NCBI GenBank assembly: GCA_018907035.1 | Contig: JACCIC010000135.1 | Location: 806,001-870,000, forward strand | Direction of reading: 5' to 3' | DNA length: 64,000 nucleotides | Origin: Sycobia sp. Sy_11 | Lineage: Eukaryota; Arthropoda; Insecta; Hymenoptera; Epichrysomallidae | Shown here: one piece after another, positions 43,390 through 54,249 of the stretch | Position numbering within the stretch: the first letter of the stretch is position 1 | Layout of the letters: each line of letters starts with the position of its first letter | The notes under the pieces: generated by a model | Seen by the model: only the letters and a program-made list of their open reading frames with translations | What the model was told of the DNA's origin: nothing | Database searches by the model: none | Program-made: the position numbers and the translations under genes

Positions 43390-43870
43390 TCCATCAATGT
43401 CTAACTGCCAATTGTTCCCTACCTACCTGTGTTTAGGTTCCTCAAAGTCTCTCCTTTAAACCGATTTTCTAACAATTCAAGAAACTCCTTAGTTTCGAGT
43501 AATTCATTGACGAACGATTCAAACGCTAAGATTTTCCCTGCACAAAAGAGCTCTTTGCTCAATAGAAGTACTGATTTTTCTTTGGAGCCTGATCCTCTTT
43601 TCCTCATATTTGAGACAGATCTTCAGAATGTACTCTAGTGTGTCCGCTTCCCTCCCACACAAGAGCATGTATCGCTTTTTCTCAGATGGAGTCGAGAGAG
43701 ATAAGGTTCGAAGTCTCCATGCCCCGTGAACCCCCCCCCTAAAATTGACCATCGCGACAGCCGAATTAAATCTGCCCCAACTCTATCTCTGATATTAGGT
43801 AGTGTGACATCCAAACCTAATTTTGTTACCACACAGTAAATTCTACCTACGATTAAATGTCGTTAATTTC
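43390..43870 (-). pseudogene. Non-LTR retrotransposon ORF2 C-terminal fragment
   Basis: The minus strand reads TPSEKKRYMLLCGREADTLE followed by YILKICLKYEEKRI. This is the C-terminal Cys/His region typical of R1/R2-type ORF2 proteins (a CxxC...H...C pattern), followed by a Glu/Leu-rich tail. Only this end is present. It is not from the R1 lineage at 54-58 kb, as the tail sequence differs. Confidence 0.6.
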
Positions 43871-44716
43871 CGAAAAAATTGCTTCTTTATTTTCGAACTA
43901 CACTTTATACATTCGAAGCCGGAAATACGCGGGACAGATCGCGAAATTTTTCAGTAAACACGGCTTGAGGTAGTAAATACGACATTTAGTAAGGTCACTA
44001 TCGAACAGCTCTGTTCTAAACATTTCGAATTTAGAGAGACGACGGCTCAGAAAGCCTCTAAGGGTAGAAATGGTACGAGTTTGCTTAGTAATAAGATAAT
44101 AATAATAATAGTAATGAACACAGAATTAAATTACAAAGACTTTCTATAAACCACCGTGTTCCCGGCCTCTCGCAGACACGAATTTAGACGAGAGTTGAGA
44201 TAATCACGTATCTCTCGATAAAACGAGGAAAAAGAGAGGACTTACCCGTTGACCGTCTTCTTCTCCCTTCACCCCTTGTCGTCTTCAAATGCTTTTTAAC
44301 TTATCGACCACGCTTATTATTATCGAAATTAGCCCTTTCTACGGATACAATCAGGCCAGTGGTTCGACCTTTAACGCGAACGTCCATCGTCAATTCGACC
44401 ACACGGTTTCTATCTATTCTCCGTGGCTCCTCAAGATTCCAATGGTACGGGGTTTCGTAGACACTTCCGTCTCCGTTGGTGGTGGTCGTAAAAGAAGAAA
44501 GAGCTTCGTGCGCTCACCGATTTCATTCACCCCCGCCCCCGTTCCAACACCGGCCCCGGTCGCGTCAAAAGGCACGGCTCGTTACTCGCGGATAGAACTC
44601 GTTGTTAACTCATGGCAAGTGACACTGTTGTCATTTTATTGTTGCTTTATTTTGCTGCAATTTATTAGGAGGTTTCCATGAAAGTGGAAACCGACATTGT
44701 GACGCATTCGCGCGTT

Positions 44717-44719
<3 letters not shown>
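43871..44719 (-). repeat. LTR-like block beginning TGTAAC at a (TA)n array
   Basis: On the minus strand this starts TGTAACGCGCGAATGCGTCA at 44719, immediately next to a (TA)n array, in the same way as the other two gypsy LTRs. Composition is GC-rich for about 500 bp and then AT-rich. An open frame on the opposite strand (44289-44681) has no recognisable domain. The other end of the LTR was not found. Confidence 0.4.

Positions 44720-44774
<55 letters not shown>
44720..44774. repeat. (TA)n microsatellite
   Basis: An uninterrupted TA run next to the LTR-like block starting at 44719. Confidence 0.95.
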
Positions 44775-44779
<5 letters not shown>

Positions 44780-44859
44780 TTTCTGAAAGAAATATTAATG
44801 ATAATGATGATGATGGTAGCAATATTAAAAATAGCATCTATAATAATAATAACAATACA

Positions 44860-44886
44860 ATAATAATAATAAAAACATTAGTACTA

Positions 44887-44918
<32 letters not shown>
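44860..44918. repeat. (AAT)n microsatellite
   Basis: An ATA/AAT trinucleotide tract with interruptions, just upstream of the R1-type remnant. Confidence 0.85.
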
Positions 44919-44939
44919 CAGACCGAACAAGATAATGGA

Positions 44940-47885
44940 CAGAGTTCAGATGAGGAGGCAACTCCTCACAATCGGAAAAGGGACGATCAGACCCCTACTC
45001 CGGAACAGGTGGCCGCACAACAGCGAACGACCCAGACTACAACCTGGGAGACTGTGGTCTGTAAACACAAAAGACAGAAAATTACCGAGACGGACCAAAA
45101 AATAATAAAAGAATAAACGATAGAAAGGATCTAAACGAAACTCGAAGGCTGCGGATCCGATCGTCCTGAAATTAAAGTTAGGAGAGAAGCGATCATGTTC
45201 AAGCCAGTTGAGCAGCAGACGTACGTGGACGTTGTCCGAAGAATACGCCAAAAGGTGGACCTGAGTCGTAAAAGAACAGAAGTTAGGACAATAAGAAAAA
45301 CGAAGATCGGCACGGTTATATGAGAGCTGGCCATATGGGATAACGAGACGAACATCAGACAAGTTCTCCAAGACACCGTTGGACAGACCGCACACGTGAA
45401 AGAACTGACCTCCAAGGTGACACTGAAATTCCTGGACCCGGACTGTGTCACGACCGACGAGGACATCGTGGTCACGTTAAATCAGGAAACGGGACGGACC
45501 GCAAAGCCTCGGCGTAGAAGACAAAGAATGGCGGTCTGCGATCTCTGAAGGAAAGGATATATCAAAATCGGATTGGTCAAATGTCGAATAAGAACCAGGT
45601 GAGCGTCTAGCGATGTTACCGGTGCTTGGGTTTCGGTCATCTACGAAAAGATTGTAAAGGACCGGACAGACGAAACTACTGCTGGCGATGCAGGCTCAAG
45701 GGTCATTTCCATAGAAACTGTGAGAGTCGTGGAGAGTTTTATCTTTGCACTGGTGACGAGACCCATGACAGGAGACGCTTTCCTGACTCGCTCTCGTGTG
45801 CGGTGTTCAGGACAGTATTGACAGAGTTGAAGACAAAGACAGCCATGCAATGACGATGCCGATACTCCAATGCAATATGAATGGGAGTAGTGTAGCTGAT
45901 AAACTGCTTCCGCCGATTGCGGTGGGATTTTACACTCACGTGCGCATTATTAGTGAGCATTACAAAGCTAGCTTTGTACTACTAGATATTACAAAGCTAG
46001 CTTTGTACTACTCACAGTGCAAGTAAGCTAGCAGCTCACTAGCTAGCAGCTCGGACAATTTCGCAGTCTGGTTTTGTGAAAAAGGCGCGTCGAATATAGT
46101 ACGGAGCGGGATTGCGGAGAACTGTGTCTGGGCAAGGGTCGCTGGTGTTACCTATATCAGCGATTACCTGAGCCCAAACTACAGTATTACTGAGTATGCG
46201 GCAAATTCGAGGACGCTATATCGTAAATCTCTGGCGATGTGATCAGGGCAGGCGACATTATTGCGTCGAGTGGACAATGCCATTGACAAAAAGAAGGGGA
46301 CGATTACTACTTGAGATGGCCGCAAGGCTGGACCTGGCAGTACTTAACGAAGGAACGACGCCGACGTATAGACAACCTCGGTATAATAATAATAGCTCTA
46401 TACCAAATGTGACTTCGACCTTGAACAATCCGGACTAAGGTAAGGGCGTGGCGGGTGATCGAGGGATATACGGCCAGTGATCAGCAGTACATTGCCTTCG
46501 AACTGACAAACGCAGCGAAACAGAAGAAACGTCGATATACGAGATCTTCCTGTAGAACCTCAAGCGTCTAGACACTGACGAATTCGAAAGGTAGATGTAA
46601 AATGCAGAACCACCCTCACGGAAGGTGCCTGAAGAGCTGACAGACAGAACAGGTGGACTGGTACTCCTGGAGAAACGGTTACAAAATTGTGACACGGGTA
46701 CTGGGAAGCCGAGCCTCGCCGGTATTCCGAGGCGCGGAATTGATGGAACGGATTGTCCAAGGATATTTTCCGGCCGATCCAGACAGAATGAGCATGATGA
46801 ACGAAACGATAAAGACAGCTATCCCTCTCTCCACGCAGCAAGATCTGCAAAGGTCTTCGAATGCGTTGAAGCCTAACAAAGCTCCAGGTCCCGATGGTAT
46901 ACCTAGCGAGATACTTCGGGTGGTCTCTCTACGCTGCTCGCATATTCTTTTGAACTTATACAACGGATACCTGGTGGAGGGTGCTTTTGACTCTGGAAGG
47001 CGGCTCGATTGGTTCTCATAAGTAAGACTAAAGGGCACCCTGATTTTCCTTCTTCGTACAAGCCTCTCTGCCTACTTAATACGGCGAGGAAGCTGTTGAA
47101 AACCATAACTGCTACAGGAAATGAAAAATGTCGGAGACGTATCCGAACAATGATACGGATTTAAGAAAAGCGGTCGACAATTGGGGCTATAAGTGAGGTG
47201 GCAAATGTTTTTCTGTCGGCGAATAGGTGCTGCCATGCGACCAGACGAATGATTCTGCTGGTGACCCTAGACATCGAAAACGCTTTCAACTCGGCGAAAT
47301 GAACAGACACACTGGAAACGCTGAAGTTTATTTTCAATATTGACTTCTATCTTCTATGTATCATACGGGACTATCTACAGAATCGAAGACTGACGTACGA
47401 GACATTGGACGAGAAGAAACAGAAACGCGTAACAGCGGAAGTGGCCCAGGGATCCAGCTCGTGCTGCAAAGGACGAAGTTCTTGTTACTGACTCATAGAC
47501 GGATAGAGACGATTGTCTAGGTGACGGTAGGGACGCAATGATTGAAAGATTGGAGACCAGCAGTGAAGTTGAATATCTTGAGGTCACCTTGGATGCGAAG
47601 CTAAGCTTCTGACCTCATCTACGAAACGTGACGAATAATGCAGTAGAAAACACAAAGGCTCTAATGGCCAACACGAATGAATCTATACAGAACACACGTA
47701 GACTGCTGATGAGCGTTACCCACTCGATCTTGCTTTACGGGGCGGAAGTGTGGGCCGACGTGATGAATACAATAAAACGAGCGAACGTCGGGAGAAGCGA
47801 ACGAGGAGGAGAAAAATCCTTTATAGATCTCAGGGACGGGTTCCCGGATATGTGTGAATCACCTACACAGAGGCATGGTCACTAA
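44940..47885 (+). pseudogene. R1-clade non-LTR element remnant (plus strand)
   Basis: Read in broken frames: ORF1 tail with zinc knuckles (CLGFGHLRKDC, CWRCRLKGHFHRNC, about 45620-45725) and an FPDSLSCAVFRTVL end. ORF2 then begins near 45853 with ILQCNMNGS. Endonuclease sequence continues to about 46440 (LEMAARLDLAVLNEGTTPTY). RT segments include NKAPGPDGIPSEILRVV (46875-46925), TLDIENAFNSAK (47260-47300), VAQGSS, and LLYGAEVWAD (near 47735-47760). The YxDD block is lost in a deletion near 47480. The element is heavily mutated and ends abruptly at the tail of the opposing element. Confidence 0.75.
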
Positions 47886-47889
47886 AAAA

Positions 47890-49572
47890 CTACCTCCCTT
47901 GACTACTTCCTACAGCACTAAAAAAATCTGCCAACCGAAGTCGGCATGCAACGAGTAGAACTCTCCTAGTGGAGACCTCTCCCTGGCTCAACTCCCCGCT
48001 CCGGAAACCGCCGCTAGGAATTACTTCGGAGAGGGGACCAGAATGTTCGCCTTTGGGCACCACTAAATATCAGCCAAAAATGATAAAGAAACTAGGGAAG
48101 GTCTGCCTTCTTCCACGTGAGGATATTCTCAGCGCAAGAGGCATCCTTTCCCCATATCTTTTGACTGAAGAGCATCAGAGGGACGGTACCTACCAGGGTG
48201 ACCCTTAGAGTGTTTCTCTCCAAGAGCTCTCTCTGCAGTTCCCACGACCTGCACAAAAAAAATGTATGATGGCACCAAAATTGTCGTTTGCAGATCCACA
48301 GTACATACAACGGGGATCCGCAACTTTTTCCATCTCGTGCAAACATTTGCGCGGAAGTATCCGAGGCCAATCAGCATCTGGGTGACATAATAATTTACCT
48401 CCCCGTGCTGCCGACCGATCCACGGCACCATCTGACTTATAAGAGTGGCGGTCTACCTTTCACGCGTATCCTGCTCCCACCTCTTTTGCCACCATGCCAG
48501 GGAACGCTTCCTAGCTTGCTTCTTTCCTTCGGCCTGACGAAGTGTTCCCATCATCTGGTGAATGAACTTCCCCTCCTGGGACGGGAGGTCTATCGAGATA
48601 ACCGCCGCCTGAATGGCGTGATATAACCAACGCGGAACGTGATGTATTGATACTCGCTGGCTGTAGTCTTCGATCACCCGACAGTCCGGCACGCATGCGG
48701 CCAAAATCCATCTCAAAAAATATATCAAACATGGTCTTCCTGTAGCCAGGCCTCTGAAAGGTCGACGTAAATCCAATGCTCAGGACAACGAAACCTAGCC
48801 TGCATGCCAAATCCATCAATCGTCGTCTCCTAGAGTCCGGCAAGGGTTTCGAGAACATTCCTGAGCCACTACTAGTTCCCCCTGTATTTCAATAACCGCA
48901 TTCTGAAGGGAATCCAATTTAGACTGGAAACCCCCGAAGTCCTCATACGGGGTGAGATAGCAACTTATGTGATTTACGTTATTGCCCCTCACACAGGCGA
49001 AGCCTCGGCCAGATCCATGGCACTCTACCCGAAAGCGGTGCGGATTGAAAATACAAATCGCCACGGTACCGAGGTCATCGCGATACCCGATCCCCGTATC
49101 TTCATCCCAATATGCTCCCTGACAATGACGATGTCAGCGTCCTTCTTAAGACAGATCTGCGTGAGCAGGTCACACCGCACAAGCTCCAGACCCAGGAACG
49201 TGGTTTAACGCTGTAGGCGTGGTCCCCGGACAGAGGTAATACTTCAGAGGCGTACTGCAGTCTACCTCCTTGCGTCCCTACCGCTTGCACCAGAAGCAAG
49301 CAGAGCTCCTATAGGATCCGTCACAGCCCGAGCCGCGGTGTCCACAGCTGAGACACCTGTAACAGCGCTCGAAATTGATGTACAGCCGTAGGACGCAAAG
49401 AATACACCCAAGATCTACCTCTCCAGCCACCAGCAGCCACTAACCAGCCTCCGCAGCGGGGAGGCATTTCAATCCGCACCAGATTATGGCTCGAGCCGAG
49501 CCGAGCGGTAATAATGGTCCGAAAAAGGACGGAATCATTGCTTGTCTCATATTCTGGCCATTTTTCTTGCAA
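47890..49572 (-). pseudogene. R1-clade non-LTR element remnant (minus strand)
   Basis: Minus-strand blocks: ORF1 knuckle region remnants (49572-49321), then endonuclease segments (GRGFACVRGNNVNHISCYLT, about 49010-48950; ACRLGFVVLSIGFTSTFQRP, about 48810-48750) to about 48610. A Gln-rich-to-WQKRWEQDTRER segment (48500-48453) and a zinc-type C-terminus (about 48430-48130) follow, with the whole RT deleted. The 3' UTR near 47960-47890 matches that of the element at 54092-58250 (CTTGACTACTTCCTACAGCA here, CTCGACTGCTTCCCACAGCA there, plus strand). Confidence 0.7.
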
Positions 49573-49599
49573 TTTCTCGCTTCATATGAATAAGTTGGG

Positions 49600-50260
49600 T
49601 TCGATACAATGATCCTTTGACGGTTTGACCACGTGCAAGTAGTTCGTAGTGTAGGATACTCTTTTAATTCTATGCAGAGAATGACCTTATTTACACGAAT
49701 ATTTCATTTCTACTTTATCGGGCGGGATCGCTAGGTTTTGTACACAATTCTCTGCGTTTATGATTATCATAATAAATCTATTTTTCATGATCAGTGACAA
49801 TATGATGCCAATCTTACTGTTTTTAGGCGAAGGGAAACAGTTCGTTGCGTGACGCCAAATGATGCAGCAAGATTTTCTTGAATCCACGTCTTCAAAACTT
49901 TTCGGCTTTCCGGAGCAAGCCTTGTCTTCAATTTCAAAATCACCATTTTTGAATCGTTTGAATTCCTCCCGTAACGTCGACTCACCAATTCAATCCGCTC
50001 CATAAGTTTCCGAAAGCAAATGAAAGGCCTGAGTCGCATTTTGCTGCATATTAAAGAATTGAAGCAGCGTTTACCGCAAATGATAATTATTTGGCTGATA
50101 AATTGCCATGTTTTGCTCGATAAAATAAACTACACCGAAAGAAATGCTCGAATATAATGCTGTAAAGTCTAACATTTCTGCCCAGAATTCATTTGTGGTG
50201 CTGTCTTTTGACAAACGCTGGAAACTTACTTGTATACCCAATATAATATATGAATTCCAA
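49600..50260 (-). pseudogene. Mariner transposase N-terminal remnant
   Basis: The minus strand reads RRYGRNSNDSKMVILKLKTR, a frame-shifted version of the mariner helix-turn-helix segment, and LAASFGVTQRTVSLRLKTV, the second helix-turn-helix. Upstream (about 50230) the sequence TTGGGTATACAAGTAAGTTT looks like a terminal repeat. The catalytic domain is absent. Confidence 0.55.
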
Positions 50261-50264
50261 TAAA

Positions 50265-50685
50265 TCGAAACTTGATGCAGATTTCATTAAACACTATAAA
50301 AATAGTTTTTTATGTATATACCTTATGTATTTTTAGCTGGTATGTTAGACTCAGATGGCTCCGATGAATTATAAAGGGAATAGACAACTCTTACAAGGAA
50401 ATGGCTTCGAAGTTGTATAAGCCAATAAATTTCTGGTCAATACCGTAAAATGAACAGGAATATAATGCTTATAGAACTATATCAGTAAATATAAGGACCA
50501 CATATAAAAATCTTATAATACGATAATAAAAGAAGTGTAATATAATTGTATACATATAGGCTAAAATTATCTGGATGAAATGTTTATATAAGACCGAATC
50601 TGCAGCTTGCTTATAATATCTGCGTGAACTAACTTCATTGTGGGTAGAACTGAAACAGAATGAAAAAAGACAAAAGAGATAAATC
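50265..50685. other. AT-rich sequence, nothing recognised
   Basis: No coding frame or repeat recognised. Confidence 0.5.
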
Positions 50686-50689
50686 CTTT

Positions 50690-52610
50690 ATATATATTTT
50701 CATAAATATATATTTATGAAAAATGAGGCAGCTACTCATTGGTTTGAGCCAAGAGAAGGTGATTAAAGAAAGAATTTGTTCATTATTGTGTTTCGCAGAA
50801 GAGAATTTCAAAGTTTGTACGAAATAATTAAATATGCATCCTCTTGTTGTACTCCTGGATGGATAGTGGCATAGAATTACTTTGTTGGGTTAAAGGTCTC
50901 CCTTTTCTTAACCTACAAACATAGTCGATACCTATGTGAAGGAGCCTTTCGAAATTAATGTTGATCCCTGAAATAACACCAGTAAGAATAGCTGAGCAAT
51001 AGTCAAGAATGGGAAAAACTAAAATCTGGAAGATGTACTTTCTAAGGCGAAGGGCGGTAGAATTACAAAAATAGAGAAATCGAAAGAGTATTAGTTAATT
51101 TTGTTGAAAATGTTAAGAACATGACTCTTTCAAGTCAGTTTACTATGAATTTCGATACCAAGATCCATAACAGAATCTTGGAAAGAAATAATAGTACTAT
51201 TTATAGTAATGTCACATCTCCCTACAGATCCAAGGAGGTTAATGAAAGCTACAACCATAGTTTTTGAGGCAGTTAGTTCATGCCTATTTTGAATATCCCA
51301 CAGACGAATCTCATCAGTTCGATGGATTAACGGAGCTAATCTGCGAAGTAACCAATATGAGAAAGTTTATTTAGTAGAACAGTATGGGAAGTTATATCAA
51401 AGGCCTTACAGAATTCAAACTGTACCATTAGCATGAAGATTATTGCTCATGCCCGCCCTCCACCTAATAGAATCAAGGAGTCATGGTAGGGCAGTTTCAG
51501 TACGAAATCCTCGGCGAAATTCAGATTGAATTTCATCAAGGTGACGAACTAGATAATGAATAAGATAATCTGCTTATGAACTATTTCTTCAAAAATTTTG
51601 GAGAAGAAAGTTTCGTTAAATATTGTACTGCACATTTAAGTTAAATATTATACAAGTATGTAACTATAACTGCCAGCGTGACTACAATAAAGTTCTGCAA
51701 AAAATCATCTGTAACCTTCTAGTACGACTCCTGATAAGTCCAAGATTACGAAGCTTTTTTCCAAAGATGAGCAGAACAATTCATTTTGGATCAGCTCTAT
51801 TGAAAATAAATTTAATGAGCTGATTGTATAAACTCGCAAGGATCATCTCTCATTTTATGATAGTTCTCAAGGTCAGATGGAAGTTTAGGTCATTGATATT
51901 TACGATAGAATGAACTACGTAAACACAGTTATTCCTTGAGGCACTTAGGCCGTCAAGCATACTTGAATGTTTTATAAAAGGGAGAAGAGTATAGCGGTAC
52001 AGAATGAGTTAAATATTCACAGATATAAGTGTTTAAATATATAAGTAATTTAATGCTAATTCGGGGTGACAATTATCAATTATGCGGAATTATTCACACA
52101 AATCGAAACACGAACATTCGAAGTTAGTGTTAAGATTTTTTAACGTATAATAATACAATTTATTAACATGAGTAATGTAACAAAAATAACAATCACAACT
52201 GAAAGAAAATCATAACGATCGATGAATGGAGTATTGAAATTCAAGCAATTAAGAATGAGTTCATCCGCATCAATTATACACAGATTAATCCAAATAGCAA
52301 AGGTCTGTTTGAATTCAGAAGACATAGGTACGGTTGAGTTCTCATAGACTAACTAACTAAATAGGTCAGTATCGAAGTCGCCAAGAATTACTTCACAAAT
52401 ATGCATTCTTTTTCTATTAATTAATTCTATAAGAAAGGAGCATGAAGTGGTAGATATATAATACCAACAATGTTCGTTTGAGTAGGTCGTAATAATACTT
52501 CATAGAAAATAGATTCTGGAAACCTTCAATTTTTTTAAATGATCAAATACTCGCTAGTTATAAAGTAAAAAATGACGATTATAAATTTCACTTTCTTAAA
52601 TACAAGCGAG
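50690..52610 (-). pseudogene. Jockey/CR1-like non-LTR element, endonuclease and RT remnants
   Basis: The minus strand, in broken frames, shows a VGIIYLPLHAPFL segment and ILGDFDTDLF near 52475-52345 (endonuclease, GDFN-type motif). SKIFEEIVHKQI follows near 51600-51560, then QFEFCKAFDITSHTVLLNKL near 51420-51365 (RT motif A region), and PILDYCSAILTGV near 51010-50970 (thumb). The YxDD block is not readable. Stops are very frequent, so this is an old copy. Confidence 0.65.
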
Positions 52611-52619
52611 GTGGAAGCA

Positions 52620-53044
52620 AAAAAAAATTTCGATTGAACTATGTTCAGTTCAGAATGAAGTTATCTTCAGTGTGTTCTGATTATCCCAATGCATGAAATT
52701 TAGAAAGAATATACATGTGTCTGTCCATATTCAGAGCTATGACTTGCATTTTATAAGTTACATTTACAATTATTATTATTTCCACAATTATCAGATAAGG
52801 TCTGATTATTGATAGCAAGTCGGTTGAGTAGCCGTTTTTACCACTGCAGTGTCCAAATTGTTATATTGAAATAAATTGTTGTAAAATCTTTTATTTAACG
52901 AGGCGTCGTTTAATAATTGACATATTTTACTCAGACATCCTCTCAATGCATGCCAAAACTTGATATTGGTCGGATTATTATGACAACAAATTTTTATTTA
53001 AGAAAAATTTGTCACATTTAGATTTCCTTTTTATCCGATACTGA

Positions 53045-53045
<1 letters not shown>
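52620..53045. other. AT-rich sequence, nothing recognised
   Basis: No coding frame or repeat recognised. Confidence 0.5.

Positions 53046-53047
<2 letters not shown>

Positions 53048-53098
<51 letters not shown>
53048..53098. repeat. (TA)n microsatellite
   Basis: A TA run that ends directly at the tRNA-derived SINE. Confidence 0.95.
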
Positions 53099-53100
<2 letters not shown>

Positions 53101-53292
53101 CCTACGATGGCTCGATCGCTAGAGCGAAGGATTAGTAACTTGGTGATCCGAGTTCAGATCCCGGTCTCGGCCGATTGACACAGGCACCGCTGTAATAATT
53201 TACATGTGCTTTGTTTACAAACACATCGTAGACCTCCGTCGCTGATTAGCACCAATATTTGGAACCATAAATAGAGCGACGTTAAATAACAT
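53099..53292 (+). mobile_element. tRNA-derived SINE
   Basis: The head resembles a tRNA. A box A-like TGGCTCGATCGCTAGAGC at 53110 is followed by a box B GTTCAGATCC (53151-53160) within a GATCCGAGTTCAGATCCCGG arm, at internal RNA polymerase III promoter spacing. The body contains CACAGGCACCGCTGTAATAA and ends GCGACGTTAAATAACATAAG before a TA-rich tail. A true tRNA gene is unlikely, as the cloverleaf cannot be closed and a 120-bp unrelated body follows. Confidence 0.65.
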
Positions 53293-53295
53293 AAG

Positions 53296-53344
53296 AAATA
53301 TATATATATATATATATATATATCTATATATATATATATATATA

Positions 53345-53383
<39 letters not shown>

Positions 53384-53406
53384 ATATATATATATATATA
53401 TATATA
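53296..53406. repeat. (TA)n microsatellite with TCTA interruptions
   Basis: A long TA array with three TC interruptions at regular intervals, immediately after the SINE. Confidence 0.95.
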
Positions 53407-53419
53407 GTGATACTGAGAA

Positions 53420-54091
53420 TATACTAAAATAGAGACACATTTAAACCTTCAGCATATTGTTTATTTTTAATTCATAGTTGTAATTCTTATCATCCTACTG
53501 TAGCAAAATATGATGGGCTTCTCAAGATGCATAAAGAAAAGGTGAAATTTATAATAATAATATCTTCTTTTAATTTCTCAACTTATAATATTGCCAGAAT
53601 TTTATCTAATATATTAGTGAAAATAGTTGGAAAAACTAGTTCTCATATTAAAAATAGTTGGTATTTTTATAATGAAGTAAAATATATTATTATTCCGAAA
53701 TACTACAAGATGATTTCATTGGGTGTGGTATCTTTGTTTACAAATGTACCGTTAGAATTGATAAATGAATATTATACAAGAAAAATGGCATGGAATTAAT
53801 TTACGTACAAATTTAACAATGAATGAGTTTGTTAAAGCAATTAATTTAATTTTTAATAATACAATTTTTTCGTTTGATAACAATTTTTATGAACAAAAAT
53901 ACGGGTGTCTAATGAGGTCACCTCTGTCACTAGTTATACTCAATTTAGTTATGGAAAAATTATAAAGTATTGCTTTGTTAAAATTAGTTTTTAAATCAAT
54001 GATATTTAAAGATATGTTGATGATATCATCACAATTGTTGCAGAAGTCTTTGTGGATGAAATGGTCGATGTTTTTAATTCTGTACATGATA
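53420..54091 (+). pseudogene. Penelope-like element reverse transcriptase
   Basis: Segments in order: LLKMHKEKVKF (finger region), FNFSTYNIARILSNILVKI, SLGVVSLFTNVPLEL (motif A, with Gly where catalytic Asp is expected), FYEQKYGCLMRSPLSLVI (motif B region), and RYVDDIITIVAE (YVDD, near 54012-54047 in another frame). The order and motifs are those of Penelope-type RT. There are two frame changes. The sequence is cut at about 54091 by the tail of an R1-clade element. Endonuclease sequence resumes on its other side at 58251. Confidence 0.75.
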
Positions 54092-54249
54092 TTTCCCTCG
54101 ACTGCTTCCCACAGCACTGAAAAGAGCTGCGAGTCGGGATCGGCAGGCGTGCACCGAGGAGAGCTCCTCACGATGGCGTAAATGCAGCCCAGGAACCGTC
54201 TATGCGGACATTACTTCTGGGCTGTGCCATCTTATTCGCCCTTGCGTGC

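Noticed and set aside
44289..44681. 130-codon plus-strand frame
   Set aside because: It lies within the LTR-like block in antisense. No recognisable domain, and the hydrophobic C-terminus comes from T-rich DNA.
53099..53175. Functional tRNA gene
   Set aside because: Internal promoter boxes are present but acceptor and anticodon arms do not close and an unrelated SINE body follows.
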